DNA from: Skeletonema tropicum
Lineage: Eukaryota; Bacillariophyta; Thalassiosirophyceae; Thalassiosirales; Thalassiosiraceae
Assembly (NCBI GenBank): GCA_037178625.1
Contig: CM074132.1
Span: 3,782,001 to 3,846,000, forward strand
Direction of reading: 5' to 3'
DNA length: 64,000 nucleotides
Made by a program: the position numbers and the translations under genes. The notes under the pieces are model-generated. The model had not been told where the DNA came from, did no database searches, and saw only the letters and a list, made by a program, of their open reading frames with translations. Every line of letters starts with the position of its first letter. The stretch's first letter is position 1. Below, one piece after another: positions 55,001 through 64,000 of the stretch.

Positions 55001-56866
55001 GTGATTCAAAAGGATCCTGAACCAATTGAGCCTGAACCAGTTGAAGAGCTAGTTATTGGCTCTATTTCGGAATCAAGTTCTTTGAAAGATGAAGAAGTTG
55101 ATTTTGATTTGCTTCCAAAGTCCAAACCACCTCAGAATGTGACGCAAAAGAGGGAGATGGAAGCTGCAATTCAACGATCGATGCGTCAGGCTACTTCCAA
55201 CCGACAACGAAAGTACTTGCAACATGTTCCACAGCCTGAATTAGTCCAAAGTCATTATCAGGGTCAACAACAACAACGGCAAACTACGCAGTCGTCGGTC
55301 CAGCCAATTCATAGAAATGCAGTAAAGCAACCCTCGGTTCAAGCTGCTTATGCCCACCAATATAATCATGAGCAACCCAAAGCAGCAAAAACCCGATTGG
55401 AGGAGAAGCTTCAAGGCCTCGGTGCTCCGACGAAATTATCTGGTGATTCGGTTGGGACGTCAGAGTTGGGGTCGCTTTATTCTGCTAGCTTTGCTGCTGG
55501 TGTTCCAAAGACCATTGTCCAACGCCCTAACCCTCCACCTTCGTCAATGCAGAATGTAGCAAATCAAGGAACACGACAACATGCTTTGAATACTCTGTCG
55601 CGTGGACTTACGCCCGACTTTTCATCGCAAGAACCTTTGCGTGAAAGAGGATCAACTCAGCCCGGATCTACAGCAGCGAAAGGAGATAGAGATGGATTTG
55701 CTGATAGCAAGGATACATTGGGATTCATTCCGATCGGATCTGAAACTTGGAAGTTGAAGCATGAATTTTTGGATTCGTCGCCATTAGATCCACCACCTCG
55801 ACGTTCCCCGCTTGGATTTTTCCCTTCTTCAATTGATGAAACTAGCCAAGTATCCGATGGCTTTGGTCGATTGAACAACAACACGTTGGGCTCACTACAA
55901 GTTGGAAAAGAAACTTGGAAGTTGAAGTATGACTTTCATGATACACCAGCCAAAGGTAATGCTCCGTTTAATCCCCCTCAGCCGCAGGAATTTGAGAGAA
56001 GACAGCAGCAGCGTCCTGAGCTGGTAGCCCCCCCAGAAGTTAAGAGAAGACAGCAGCAGCAGCAGCCTGAGCCGGTAGCTCCCCCAACTGTTAATCGCTA
56101 CCGACAAAAGATTCCATTACGTCCTGTACAGCCTGTTAGGAGCGATTCAAGCAATAGATATTCTCCTAAGAAGCTGGTTATGAAGTCTGAAACGAAAAAT
56201 CGAGCTGGGACACAAGTGCATTCTCTTCATTTTGTTGGGGTTGAGGACAGCCCTTCCCCCAAAAAGCCTTCTTCTCCGCGAGCTAGGCTGTTGTCAGGAA
56301 AGAAGCTATTTCAGAGCCTCCCATCTGCTGTAAAAGTGGTGAGACAAGCATCGTCTCCTCGGTCTCAAAGAGTGAGCCGTGTCGTAAAGGAGAGTAATGA
56401 GTCATTGCTGAGTAACCAACCCGTACAAGAACAATCTGAAGCGGAAGGACGACGTAATCAAGCAGCACATATTGAGTCGAGGCTGACTACGAAGGATCCC
56501 ATGCCCACGCGCCCCACGGTGAATAGATCACTTGAGGACAAGCTAAGGAGCGTAGATCCGCCGAGTAGTGAAAAACCAAAATTGGCTGAGGAGGCAGAGG
56601 TATCTCAAATAAGTGGTTCTGTTTTCGAAGCTGTCGAAGTCGGCTCGTTCGGAGTGCAGCACACGCTTTTTAGCAAATGGGACAAACAGCCAAAAGATTC
56701 AGTGAACCGTCAGCCATCTGTACAGCCACATCCATACCAATCGCAGCCTCCTCCCCAACGCCAACCTCAATACAAGTCCGTATCATATATCTCCACTTTC
56801 AATGGAAAGCAAGATCAAGTTGTCTACAAGCTACCAAATCTAGGAAGATTCAGGCGTAAAAAGTGA
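52079..56866 (+). CDS. Large intrinsically disordered protein, unknown
   Basis: One uninterrupted exon of 1,595 residues starts at ATG 52079. Most of it is low-complexity: Gln/His/Pro/Asn-rich up to about 260, Thr/Ser/Pro-rich with a Lys run near 340, and Asp/Glu-rich around 520-830 (repeated IFDDDDD near 768-795). Two conserved motifs stand out near residues 1210 and 1270, (T)LG-x4-G-x-ETWKLK(H/Y)(E/D)F, each followed by Pro-rich sequence. The protein ends LPNLGRFRRKK. No enzymatic domain, signal peptide or membrane span is seen. It may be a scaffold or cytoskeletal adaptor; that is a guess from composition. Confidence 0.75.
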   Translation: MNASNLKYRNRLKRRVMITRQQLYQPSPLHDHPRTTDDDNGGGVSGSSMMVHRYERRGGGGDDPIVSKSNHPTNNKEQQPPQQHWIQPQQTTHPPKRQYSNTNNAAPPSTKPAPSKPTAQHHQQQYSTVASPPEGQGDISRTLSMLTDEVMQDRNSMIRNVVNLEKRMQLKRQEQSGQQQSKQQPKESNHQQQQQSNKQRQHQQPKNDNTKQSLKDEGDNHIVDLVNEAIAINVGMTNNNKKKRSPLRSFQSLAISAKNDFNSRLGNNNSMMSTMTTTTTTTPNYKSTPKAVVTPDAPNPNPPLPPSSSSPEEEEGDDLPPSPAPTDHSADAAAGMMMFAVQKKKKKKKSSSARKKIVDSVMVKTEEQERKKEIIRNEESRPSGGGDTNTTTVGPSPRIVSPSSKEDNNPPSPSKSTTNPTPTPPRHPHHPQLNLEQKLVRLTTKNNHSSPIITTTSSSSPIHGSSKVSVVSVTPSIESECVRQNAEILLAMEDAMMDFMGGGGGVDGGLATVQSVDDNGDDDDIDEDEGDVLHTEERLLLNEATTAETIGTREEALLVSPQNQRENTSSTLFSLEEQQDESDDYADPPLMSSDDSNNHSDVSPSSSSRSGSGFTSDEQQNDDDSDGEEFVIAERKEGKDLGTFFDQLSSMFGVRCALDRDEDSDIFYMNNSQFNTSVFSAAAEIEEMNQKRMIDDARKEGVVPTIHNAESFCGESHTTMPRGNTTKQREDQQLAYLSPPREVNGPAIQFARHDIDGNVPPDPDLSLEIDDDDIFDDDDDDIFDDDDDIFDDAVDAEGDCLPDPEEGSGADDGKGGRDPPRGIDPEEGEGVSDQNHFQKQRILPNASAALTLDHVKTTTREKNKSSSLHWQSSNGLILDDEMNAKQLCSIRAKTSEKIESTSTIPPSISTNTTILQEHFVENEHKLSPNYRRRAGGHLQFIDEVEDEDDDPSVGEESDEGPQYDYEQFVEEFKEVIQKDPEPIEPEPVEELVIGSISESSSLKDEEVDFDLLPKSKPPQNVTQKREMEAAIQRSMRQATSNRQRKYLQHVPQPELVQSHYQGQQQQRQTTQSSVQPIHRNAVKQPSVQAAYAHQYNHEQPKAAKTRLEEKLQGLGAPTKLSGDSVGTSELGSLYSASFAAGVPKTIVQRPNPPPSSMQNVANQGTRQHALNTLSRGLTPDFSSQEPLRERGSTQPGSTAAKGDRDGFADSKDTLGFIPIGSETWKLKHEFLDSSPLDPPPRRSPLGFFPSSIDETSQVSDGFGRLNNNTLGSLQVGKETWKLKYDFHDTPAKGNAPFNPPQPQEFERRQQQRPELVAPPEVKRRQQQQQPEPVAPPTVNRYRQKIPLRPVQPVRSDSSNRYSPKKLVMKSETKNRAGTQVHSLHFVGVEDSPSPKKPSSPRARLLSGKKLFQSLPSAVKVVRQASSPRSQRVSRVVKESNESLLSNQPVQEQSEAEGRRNQAAHIESRLTTKDPMPTRPTVNRSLEDKLRSVDPPSSEKPKLAEEAEVSQISGSVFEAVEVGSFGVQHTLFSKWDKQPKDSVNRQPSVQPHPYQSQPPPQRQPQYKSVSYISTFNGKQDQVVYKLPNLGRFRRKK

Positions 56867-57170
56867 AAGCATTGACGATGAAAGCATGGATAAAGTTAGG
56901 CAAACACGGGAGTTACCCCACAATATAGTACTTGTGAATACCAAAATGTGAAATTTGTGCATTCCATTTGAACAAAGCTCATGAAGCTTGGTACGGGTAT
57001 TTACCCTGCGATGGTATTTAAGACTAACAAAATAGCAATCCAACAATGCAAAATTTAAGGACGACTTTGAATACAATAGGGGCATTGGCAACTTGTGTAA
57101 ATAACAATACAATGATGTCCTTATACAATCTACTCCTAAAATACCAATTATCTATTGCAACAACTATATC
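56867..57170. other. Convergent intergenic region
   Basis: About 300 bp separate the 3' ends of the disordered-protein gene and the GT90 gene. It is AT-rich with no obvious structure. Confidence 0.5.
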
Positions 57171-59051
57171 CTATTTCATACCCCAATCCCCAATTAGCTT
57201 GCACGAAAACCTTGACTGTCCCGAACACCTCATAAATGGCTTTCTCCAATTAAATCCAACATTTTTCGTCAACTCCTGTCGAAATGCACCATGATGTTGC
57301 TCATTAGTCGGGTCTAATGGAGTGTAGGCCTCGATAACTCGTCGTAATGGTTTGACCATATTATTCTGAAACACTCGTTCAAATCCATCAAGTGTACCCA
57401 ATTCTCTCATGAACTTACTTGCATTCTCTGATATTTGTCTAGCATAATTTGGATGACTCTCTGCCCACTCCAACTTTTGCATCAAATCACTCAAGTCAGA
57501 TTTGACTGGTACGTAATGCACATAAGGTTCTATCAAGTCATGAATATAATCCTTCGTGGGGGTAACATGATGGAATAAAAGACCGGGGAAGGAAAGCTTT
57601 TCAAATGTCCCCCCCCAAGTTGTACCTCCACCACCTCCCAAGTCAATGTGGTATTTATACTTGGCCAATTCTCTTGGTGGCAGTACCTCACCTGCTACAG
57701 GGAAACCAATTCGTTCCCAATCTTGATATTCCGTGCTGCCTTGAGCCAGACGTTTCCTCTTACTACTTCTACCATCTCCCATGATATCTCCCGCGACGTG
57801 ACTAAACTTGATATTTAATTTGGGCATTGTATTCGTTTGTCGAGCTTCAATTTCCGATTCGGCACTTAGTACAACTGCCTTCCATCTTGGTACCAACCTA
57901 TCATACTTTTCTCGAAGTATTGCCGTGACTACTTCCATTGGATTACGATGATCTTCAACAACAACAACATCATCAATAATCTTATTATCCCCCACATATT
58001 CCTCAAACGAGGGCTGCACCAAATCATTCTGCATTTCCAAAAATGGAAAATCAGTCCCCCTCCAAACCAATTGGGGTATCAAATCATCCCACGACAGTCC
58101 GACATCCTCACCAAATACCAACCCACCCGGCTTAAGATACGATGGTAGGAAGTGTCGACAAATGTTACGTGATGTGAACCAATCTGTAAAGCAATTTAAA
58201 TGTACTCCTGGCATGGGCATGGCAATTAGATTTGGGAATAGTGGACCACGATATACTGAACCGAAATGCAATATGGGTGCCTTGTTGTTACTGTTGTTGT
58301 TGTTGTTATTGTTCCGTCCTTTTCCTTGCTGCTGTTGTTTGTAGTCGTCCTCTCTTTCTCCCTCACCATCACCTCCACAGGGACCAATCTGTTCGTCAAA
58401 GTTACGAATACACCCCCGATCACGAACAGCAGGATAATCCCCACCGGACAAGGCCAGTACAAACTCTGGCATCTCCGGATGAAATCTCGTCGGGAATAAC
58501 TTCCGTAATAACCACGTCAATGTCGTGATAGTCGAAATCAATTTCTTCGTGGTGGTATCAGCCCCCCACTGATGTCGTTGGGAGTAATATCCGATAAATG
58601 TATCTTGGACGGGATCGTAGACGACTATGGCATATTGGGCAGTGAAGGTTTTGGCAGCGTCGGTAACTTGTTTCATGGTGTAGGATGGTAGGCCCATGCT
58701 TCGTTGGATGAGATCGGAGTAGGTTACTACTACTGCTGCTGCTGTCTTCTTCTTCTTCGCCACCTCCTCCGCCTCCTCGTCGGCAGTATCGACATTATTA
58801 TTTATTAGTGACAGACTGTTGTTCTCCTCCGCAGTAGCATATTGACGTGCACGATAATAGGCAGGCTGTCGTACCACCGAAATATTTGACACAATGATGA
58901 TGTTTGACACGGTCTCCCTTAGTTGCTGCTCCTGTTCCAGTATTGCATCATCCATAATTTGTATTTGGTGAAGCACGTAGCGATAATAACATGTCCGAGC
59001 TAGGGAGAGAAGGAGCAAGATGATGAAGAAGCGTCGTTGTAGCTTCTTCAT
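57171..59051 (-). CDS. GT90 (CAP10-like) Golgi glycosyltransferase, paralogue
   Basis: A single exon encodes 626 residues from ATG 59051. The N-terminus, MKKLQRRFFIILLLLSLARTCYY, is a type II anchor. A coiled or low-complexity stem follows, with an Asn run near residue 245. The catalytic blocks repeat those of the 29571-31265 gene: LIPQLVWRGTDFPFL, SEIEARQTNTMPKLNIKFS, KYHIDLGGGGGTTWGG, SFPGLLFHHVTPTKDYIHDLI and WAESHPNYARQISENASKF. It should transfer xylose or glucose in the Golgi; the acceptor is unknown. The two genes lie 26 kb apart in opposite orientation and differ mainly in the stem. Confidence 0.8.
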   Translation of the reverse strand: MKKLQRRFFIILLLLSLARTCYYRYVLHQIQIMDDAILEQEQQLRETVSNIIIVSNISVVRQPAYYRARQYATAEENNSLSLINNNVDTADEEAEEVAKKKKTAAAVVVTYSDLIQRSMGLPSYTMKQVTDAAKTFTAQYAIVVYDPVQDTFIGYYSQRHQWGADTTTKKLISTITTLTWLLRKLFPTRFHPEMPEFVLALSGGDYPAVRDRGCIRNFDEQIGPCGGDGEGEREDDYKQQQQGKGRNNNNNNNSNNKAPILHFGSVYRGPLFPNLIAMPMPGVHLNCFTDWFTSRNICRHFLPSYLKPGGLVFGEDVGLSWDDLIPQLVWRGTDFPFLEMQNDLVQPSFEEYVGDNKIIDDVVVVEDHRNPMEVVTAILREKYDRLVPRWKAVVLSAESEIEARQTNTMPKLNIKFSHVAGDIMGDGRSSKRKRLAQGSTEYQDWERIGFPVAGEVLPPRELAKYKYHIDLGGGGGTTWGGTFEKLSFPGLLFHHVTPTKDYIHDLIEPYVHYVPVKSDLSDLMQKLEWAESHPNYARQISENASKFMRELGTLDGFERVFQNNMVKPLRRVIEAYTPLDPTNEQHHGAFRQELTKNVGFNWRKPFMRCSGQSRFSCKLIGDWGMK

Positions 59052-60104
59052 GGTTATTTATTTAGCAGATCGATAGATGATAGATGATAGCATAGCATAC
59101 AAGTGCGTGAGAAGTGAGGGACTTTCACAACGAAGAGAATAAAGGCATGGCACCATGATGTATGTACTGCATGCAAGCCGCCATCGCTACTTACGGTTCC
59201 TGAGAGTGTGCGTGATTGAGAAGAGTGAGAAATGTCACGTTAGCGCGGGTTTTGGTCATAGTCATTTACACAATGTCTCTCAGCCCTAAACCCTTTCAAT
59301 AATAACCCTACCATAGCATAGTCGTATCGTACATAACTTATTTCTCTGAATAAGCTCTATTATGTGCTTCGTGCTTCATGGAAAGGGAAGAGTGATTAGA
59401 TAGTAGATGATAGTGCAGACTGAGGTTTGAGGGACAGAAGTTCCTTCGTTTGATGATTTAGTTGGGAGTGGCTGAAGGTCGCAAATATTGAAAGACATAA
59501 TATCTTCTATCCTCGAGTTAATCTTGAGCTCAAGCTGTCCAAGATATGTATGAGCTCAGCAAGAGGCTACTTATTATGATGCATCTCCTGCACCATAGCT
59601 GCTGGCTGAAATGAAAAGTATCGAGCAAAGTTACATCTGTACATCAAGATCACGCCTGTATCTCTTCTGCGCTGCACTGAATCAGCTGTGTGAAGTTATC
59701 ATCATTCACAAATACAGCCTACTTATATAATATCGTCTGACTCCCCCAAAGTACACAAGAGTTAACCTCTTCTCACCCTTGCTACATTCTACATACCGGT
59801 CGGCCGAATAAGCGGACGTGAAGAACATTGACGCTATATATATGTAGCTCACTCTCTTTGTCCTTGTAGCAACCTCTAAGAGCTTTTCCCAAAATGATTC
59901 AAGGTTGGAGAAATATATCTCTAGGTCTGTACGAGTGTCAAGTGTTGAGCTTTCGACATTAACGAGAAGGGCTTCTTGACGGATGTCACATTTCTTGGCG
60001 GCAACGAGAAGCTCTAGACATGCTGTAAGATAATGCATGAAAGCAACAAGAAGTAGAGACGACGACGATCGTGATAGAGCGAGTGATATACGTATTGGAA
60101 CTGA
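59052..60104. other. Intergenic upstream of the GT90 paralogue
   Basis: A 110-codon minus-strand frame (59706-60038) has no recognisable domain and no supporting splice sites, so I do not call it a gene. CTATATATATG lies near 59834. Confidence 0.4.
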
Positions 60105-61552
60105 GCCGTGACAGGAGGGGTGGCCTCAACCTGTCCGCGAAATCGTTACATGTGTAACTGCTGGCTTCCTCGCTGATGACGTAGGAATTTAATTCCTACG
60201 TAAACTTGTACTAGGATCTGTAACATCGGGTTACATGGGTAGGGAGGCTGAACCTCTACGAAAAGTCTAACATGAAATAACCCCATTATTAATGAACTCA
60301 ACCAATTACATGCAACTTTCCAACTACATCGAGAATCAAATTCTCTCCAATACGCTTTGCAACCTCTTCCTTGTTGTAATCTGCATCATATAATTCGACA
60401 TCTTCATACTCACCAACTTCATTCTTCCGGAGCATTCGAATGTCTACCTTGTATGGCTTTGCTTCTTTCCCCCACTTCTTACTAGACGATTGACTTATCA
60501 TCCACTTGTTGTAATGTTTATCATGAATCACCATGACACGAAATGGTCGTTGCACCGTAGTAGCGTTTGCTCCATTTCCAATCTTCACGTTTGCAATAAT
60601 AACAACATCCCTCTCGATGAGAATATCCTCAGCAACTACTTCACCATCTTCATTTGATTTAATACGTTCGGGCGGAGAAGCTATCCAACGCTGCACCAAT
60701 GATTTCACTTTCCTTTCTTTGCTTGTAGAACCCATAACATGTTCTGTGCAAGCAAGGCTTGCACTTGCAGTCAGTACACAATCCTGCAACTCTTCTATTG
60801 AAGTGGAAACAATCATACTGCGGAAGCTCGACATCAACTTTTCTGCGTGGCTCTTTGAACCTGCGATTGTAGAAGTGAAGGGCGTTTGATCCTCAGCTGT
60901 CAATTCATCATCACCCCCCAGTACAATAATATCATTATCATCCTTTCCCTTCTTCCCACTGTCATTAGCCTTCGTCATTTCTTCACCGAAGCGCTTAATG
61001 CGATCTTCTATCAGCTAGATGTTTTGACAAGACGCTGCGTTGCAGGGGACGACCCATTCTCCCCATGTCGCTCCGCCTGTACCTCTTTGGACGAAACAGC
61101 ATTCGACTCAATTTCATTATTGATGTTGTTTTGGGCAATGGAGGTGTTGCTGTGACTTTTTTGGTTGTCGACATATTTTGGATTTACCTTCCTCAATCGT
61201 TTCGAGCCTACTTCTACTGTGTCCCCTCTCTCTTTACGCTGCTTGTCAGCCCATTCATCATACTTCATTTTGTTTGACGACATATTGTTGATGATCTATG
61301 TTGTCTATTTAATGTTCCATGGTGAATCTCTCTCTCATGGACACTATTATTTTTATTTGATGGTCGGTGGTGGTGGCTCGGGAAACTTGTCAGCCAAATC
61401 GTTACATGTGTAACTCTCAGATGTCTCGTGGCTGCCACACTATTAGCAAAAATGGTTACAGGAGTAACTGTCCGATGTCTCGTGGCTGACAACTTGGTTA
61501 CTTAGCGGAATTAGTATGGTTCTACGTACGAGGCCACCCCTCCTGCCGTGAC
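60105..61552. mobile_element. Gene-bearing TIR element with 8-bp target duplication
   Basis: The ends are AGGAGGGGTGGCCTC (60113-60127) and its exact reverse complement (61530-61544), a 15-bp perfect terminal inverted repeat. Outside them lie GCCGTGAC at 60105-60112 and the same 8 bp at 61545-61552. An 8-bp duplication is typical of hAT elements. Subterminal GTTACANNNGTAAC palindromes occur at 60145, 61401 and 61455, and GATGTCTCGTGGCTG is repeated at about 61420 and 61473. The 1.43-kb interior is mostly one two-exon gene that does not look like a transposase. Confidence 0.85.
60298..61283 (-). CDS. Two-exon unknown protein carried by the TIR element
   Basis: Exon 1 61283-61188 and exon 2 61014-60298 join in phase 0 over a 173-bp intron (GTAAAT...CTAG), giving 270 residues. 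The splice is supported because exon 2 is open upstream of its first ATG (LIEDRIKRFGEEM) exactly to the acceptor. The N-terminal 110 residues are charged (DEWADKQRKERGD; GKKGKDDND). The C-terminal 150 contain KLMSSFRSMIVS, LVQRWIASPP, EDILIERDVVIIANVKIG and RPFRVMVIHDKHYNKWMIS. That alternation of a helix and long strands resembles an NTF2/Tim44-like fold, but this is weak. There is no DDE or zinc-finger signature. It may be a captured host gene. Confidence 0.65.
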
Positions 61553-62505
61553 GTATATACACACTTTGTTGAGTAAATCTCAAGAGAGGGATGAGCATAA
61601 CAAGATAGATCACAAGCGAGCATTGGAATTGGACTTTGACAAGCAGTGCCATAAACAATATTTTTACATTTGACAAAAAAACACGAGACACATTATGTAT
61701 ATTTTGTACATTCTCATTCCTACAACCGAGCAGATGGAAACGCCAATTCACAATCCATCCCGCCTCTCTATCTCTCTAGAGAGAGAGAGGCAGCAAATAA
61801 TGTGCCATGAGTCACAAGACACAAGACAGCGCTACTTGGAGGACAGGCCCTGCTCGACTGCTAAAACTAAACTTGCCATCTTGTTCCTGCCCTCTAGTAA
61901 AGGCCTTACGTCAACAGTCTCTGCTTGGTCCGAGTTGCGGTGGATGTATGGACGGTTGTGATCGCCCGCGCGTTAATATCACGTGCTAGCTAGAGAACTA
62001 ATTTGTGATGAATCACTGCATCTCTTGCAGAAACTGAAAAGAGAAAGTGCCAAGAACTCTTTTCAGTGCAATGAAGGGCAAGGCGTTGCTTGTAGTAGTT
62101 GCACATAGCTATACGTCTGCGGACGAGATTGCATTTATTCAAGATGGAAAGATTGTAGAGTGAGGCTCTTATCATGAACTCATGCTTTTGAGAGGAGGCT
62201 ATTGCAGTCAGTGCAATTTTACATGTGATAGCCACCCTCAAAACATCGCATTCTGTAGGGAGTAAGGATGCTGACAAAGACCAAGACGAACAAAATGATA
62301 TCCAAATTCTGCCGAGCAAGTGCTGGGAACATCAAGACGTCCGGCGCTGATAAGATATGGAACATCTCTCAAGAGGGCTAAGATCAAGATCACATAAGTT
62401 CGTGTCATAAATTATTTACATCTTTTGAATGTACACTCTACCCAACACCTCTCATTCACGCGAAAATTGGAACGCAAAGCATCAATCATCCCGATAGAGA
62501 AAGAG
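61553..62505. other. Intergenic with a duplicated segment
   Basis: TGCTTGGTCCGAGTTGCGGTG (61921) followed by GGATGTATGGACGGTTG corresponds to TGCTTGGTCC...GCGGTGGATGAATGGACGGT at 62571. The latter belongs to the gene remnant at 62506-63372, so part of its last exon is duplicated here. CTCTCTAGAGAGAGAGAG lies at about 61772. No intact gene is seen. Confidence 0.5.
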
Positions 62506-63372
62506 TTACTTGGCGGCAGGTGTGACAGGATAGGCCCTCAACTCCTCAAACTGCACATCAACAGGCGGCTGTGCTTGGTCCAAATAGCGGTGGATGAATG
62601 GACGGTAGCTGGCCGTGTCGATTTGTGGTATGCCGTATGAAGAGTGTGCTCAGAGAAGTAAACGTTGAACTGCTCTTGAATCACAATGGAAGTAGGAACT
62701 ACGAAGATTTCAAGTTGGGCAGGAAGATGTGTTGTTAGAAAGATGACTCGAAACGAAAAATAAAGACATGTCAACAAGAATCTATCGCTATTGACATCAA
62801 ATTCTTTGGGGGTATATGGGCGGGGGACGTCACACAAGATGCTGACAGGGTTTGAATAATCAAGGTACTCCGGCAGGCTACAGATCCGGGGTCCTCCTCA
62901 CCCTCCTAAAGGGATCACTGAATCGCCCGCACATCCATAACTCTCAGCTTTTCTCCCAATCAATCTCCATCTGTACGGAAACTGTGTGCTCTGGAACCCC
63001 AAACTCAGAGTGCGGTCCGAAGACGTTTAACATGCCCAGGGCCAATTTGTATAGCACCGGCTTCCACGGTGCTGAAGTTGTTGCTCGATCTCACCTACTG
63101 TTCTTCCCGATCATGAATCATGTAACTCACCTGTAATCATCGGCCATCGGCTGCGGTCGCCAGAAAAGCGCCTGCTTCAAGGCGGCGGCGATGCGTGCGG
63201 GTGAATGCAGTTGGGAGGGGCGGTGGGATAGCGGCCGGCGAGCGGAGGAGAGTTGGCCGACATGGTGGTTTGGTAGGAATGATGTTGACGGTTTGCTCGA
63301 TGAAAAATCATGAGCTGTGCTCAGCAAGCAGCGGCAGCGGCATGTGGCTTGCGATAGCAATTTGCCATCCAT
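62506..63372 (-). pseudogene. Multi-exon gene or remnant, unknown
   Basis: Four coding-like pieces lie in order on the minus strand. A start exon (63372-63131, presequence-like, ALKQALFWRPQPMADDY) ends at a canonical GTGAGT. A 47-codon stretch around 63087-62944 reads PWKPVLYKLALGMLNVFGPH and VPEHTVSVQMEIDW. A stretch near 62877-62775 reads LPEYLDYSNPVSILCDVPRPYTPKEF. The last, around 62648-62506, reads IDTASYRPFIHRYLDQAQ and ends VTPAAK before TAA. I could not join them all in phase: the first junction leaves a one-base mismatch. It may be a pseudogene or an unusual gene. The family is not recognised. Confidence 0.35.
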
Positions 63373-63722
63373 GATTGAATGAATGGCTGTGAGAGCACCT
63401 CACGAAGCAGTCTGTCGGCATGATTGAATGAATGGCTGAGCTTTTGGTCGGCATGATTGAATAACAGCATGAGATGATGCGGTCGGTGGCATCATGATTT
63501 TTTGAGCGAGGATTTTTTGGTCACGTTTGTTGGACAATTCGAGTACCGAATGAACAAGCAAGGTTGAAGTTTAAGTTGGTACTTATCACAAATGAACAAG
63601 TTGTACTTACATATGTTAAGAAGTAGTCTGTTGGGAGGTACATACCTACTTATCTAAGCTTTGTTGTACAGCAAACGAAAGCCAAAAAATGCACATACTT
63701 AGCTGCTATTTTATCACATAGA
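63373..63722. other. Intergenic
   Basis: Contains a triple short repeat, GCATGATTGAATGAATGGCTG or its variants, at about 63373, 63419 and 63453. No gene is seen. Confidence 0.5.
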
Positions 63723-64000
63723 CTAATCAGATCGAACCCCTGGATATCGAATGGTCATAAAAGCTTTAACAAGGTCATTTACGTGTTCTCGATCCATGGC
63801 AATCATCTCGAACTCGCTACTTTTATCTACCAATGAAGTGACCTGCGAAGAAGATTTTGACAGCTTTGAATGTATTATTTGTGCAGCTTTTTTGTAGAAC
63901 GAGATAGTTTGCATCTCAGACTTGATCAAAATGGCACAATAATTATCTTCTGCAGTTGCGTAGAGTCGTTCTCCGTCACCGCAACCGCGTATGAGAGAGT
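63723..64000 (-). CDS. 3' end of a gene leaving the window, unknown
   Basis: The minus-strand frame is open from the window edge (IRGCGDGERLYATAEDNYCAILIKSEMQ in two segments) to the stop at 63723, at least 91 residues. An internal ATG is not the start. The order of strand, helix (FYKKAAQIIHSKLSKSS) and strand could fit a longin-like or small trafficking domain, but I cannot name it. Confidence 0.45.
   Translation of the reverse strand, partial: SLIRGCGDGERLYATAEDNYCAILIKSEMQTISFYKKAAQIIHSKLSKSSSQVTSLVDKSSEFEMIAMDREHVNDLVKAFMTIRYPGVRSD

Noticed and set aside
59706..60038. A 110-residue protein gene
   Set aside because: No domain, no splice evidence and no homologue in the window; length is near chance for this composition.
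62852..63136. Plus-strand 94-residue frame
   Set aside because: Antisense to a better-composed minus-strand stretch (PWKPVLYKLALGMLNVFGPH) with a canonical donor upstream.

Overview
The window reads as nuclear DNA of a diatom, most likely a centric (Thalassiosirales-type) one. I infer this from short GT-AG introns (about 80-330 bp), a secreted lysine/serine-rich silaffin-like protein, a mitochondrial-carrier protein with a diatom-style bipartite plastid presequence, two GT90 (CAP10-like) Golgi glycosyltransferases, and decayed LINE, Copia and TIR elements. No bacterial operon structure, rRNA, tRNA or CRISPR array was seen.

Layout. 0-6.2 kb: LINE endonuclease remnant, tandem repeats and a three-exon unknown gene. 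6.7-9.1 kb: a ferric reductase/NADPH-oxidase-like flavocytochrome with an EF-hand inside its C-terminal half. 9.6-17.1 kb: a transposon nest, with a retroelement 3' end and then an element bounded by diverged inverted repeats whose SWIM-type transposase has been split by a LINE carrying a poly(A) tail. 17.8-28.7 kb: an 18-exon gene for a secreted protein of about 3,100 residues that fuses DUF1800 and DUF1501, with PA14 and cysteine-rich modules and a nearly perfect 1.87-kb tandem duplication. 29.6-33.0 kb: a GT90 enzyme and a Vti1-type SNARE.

33.3-41.3 kb: a long foldback element holding an internally deleted Copia retrotransposon (403-bp LTRs, CGTAC target duplication), flanked by an LRR gene and a truncated copy of that gene's 3' end. 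41.9-44.4 kb: a membrane-protein gene broken by a frame change and an in-frame stop. 46-59 kb: plastid-type carrier, silaffin-like protein, sulfotransferase-like protein, a 1,595-residue disordered protein and a second GT90 enzyme. 60.1-61.6 kb: a small TIR element with 8-bp target duplication that carries an intact-looking two-exon gene. 62.5-64 kb: remnants of one minus-strand gene and the 3' end of another that leaves the window.

Biological reading. Several genes (silaffin-like protein, sulfotransferase, two GT90 enzymes, the giant DUF1800-DUF1501 protein) act in the secretory pathway and could contribute to the cell surface or wall, but nothing here proves they work together. The most novel items are the DUF1800-DUF1501 fusion and the gene-bearing TIR element at 60.1-61.6 kb. 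All splice assignments were made by eye from GT/AG sites, phase and protein continuity.
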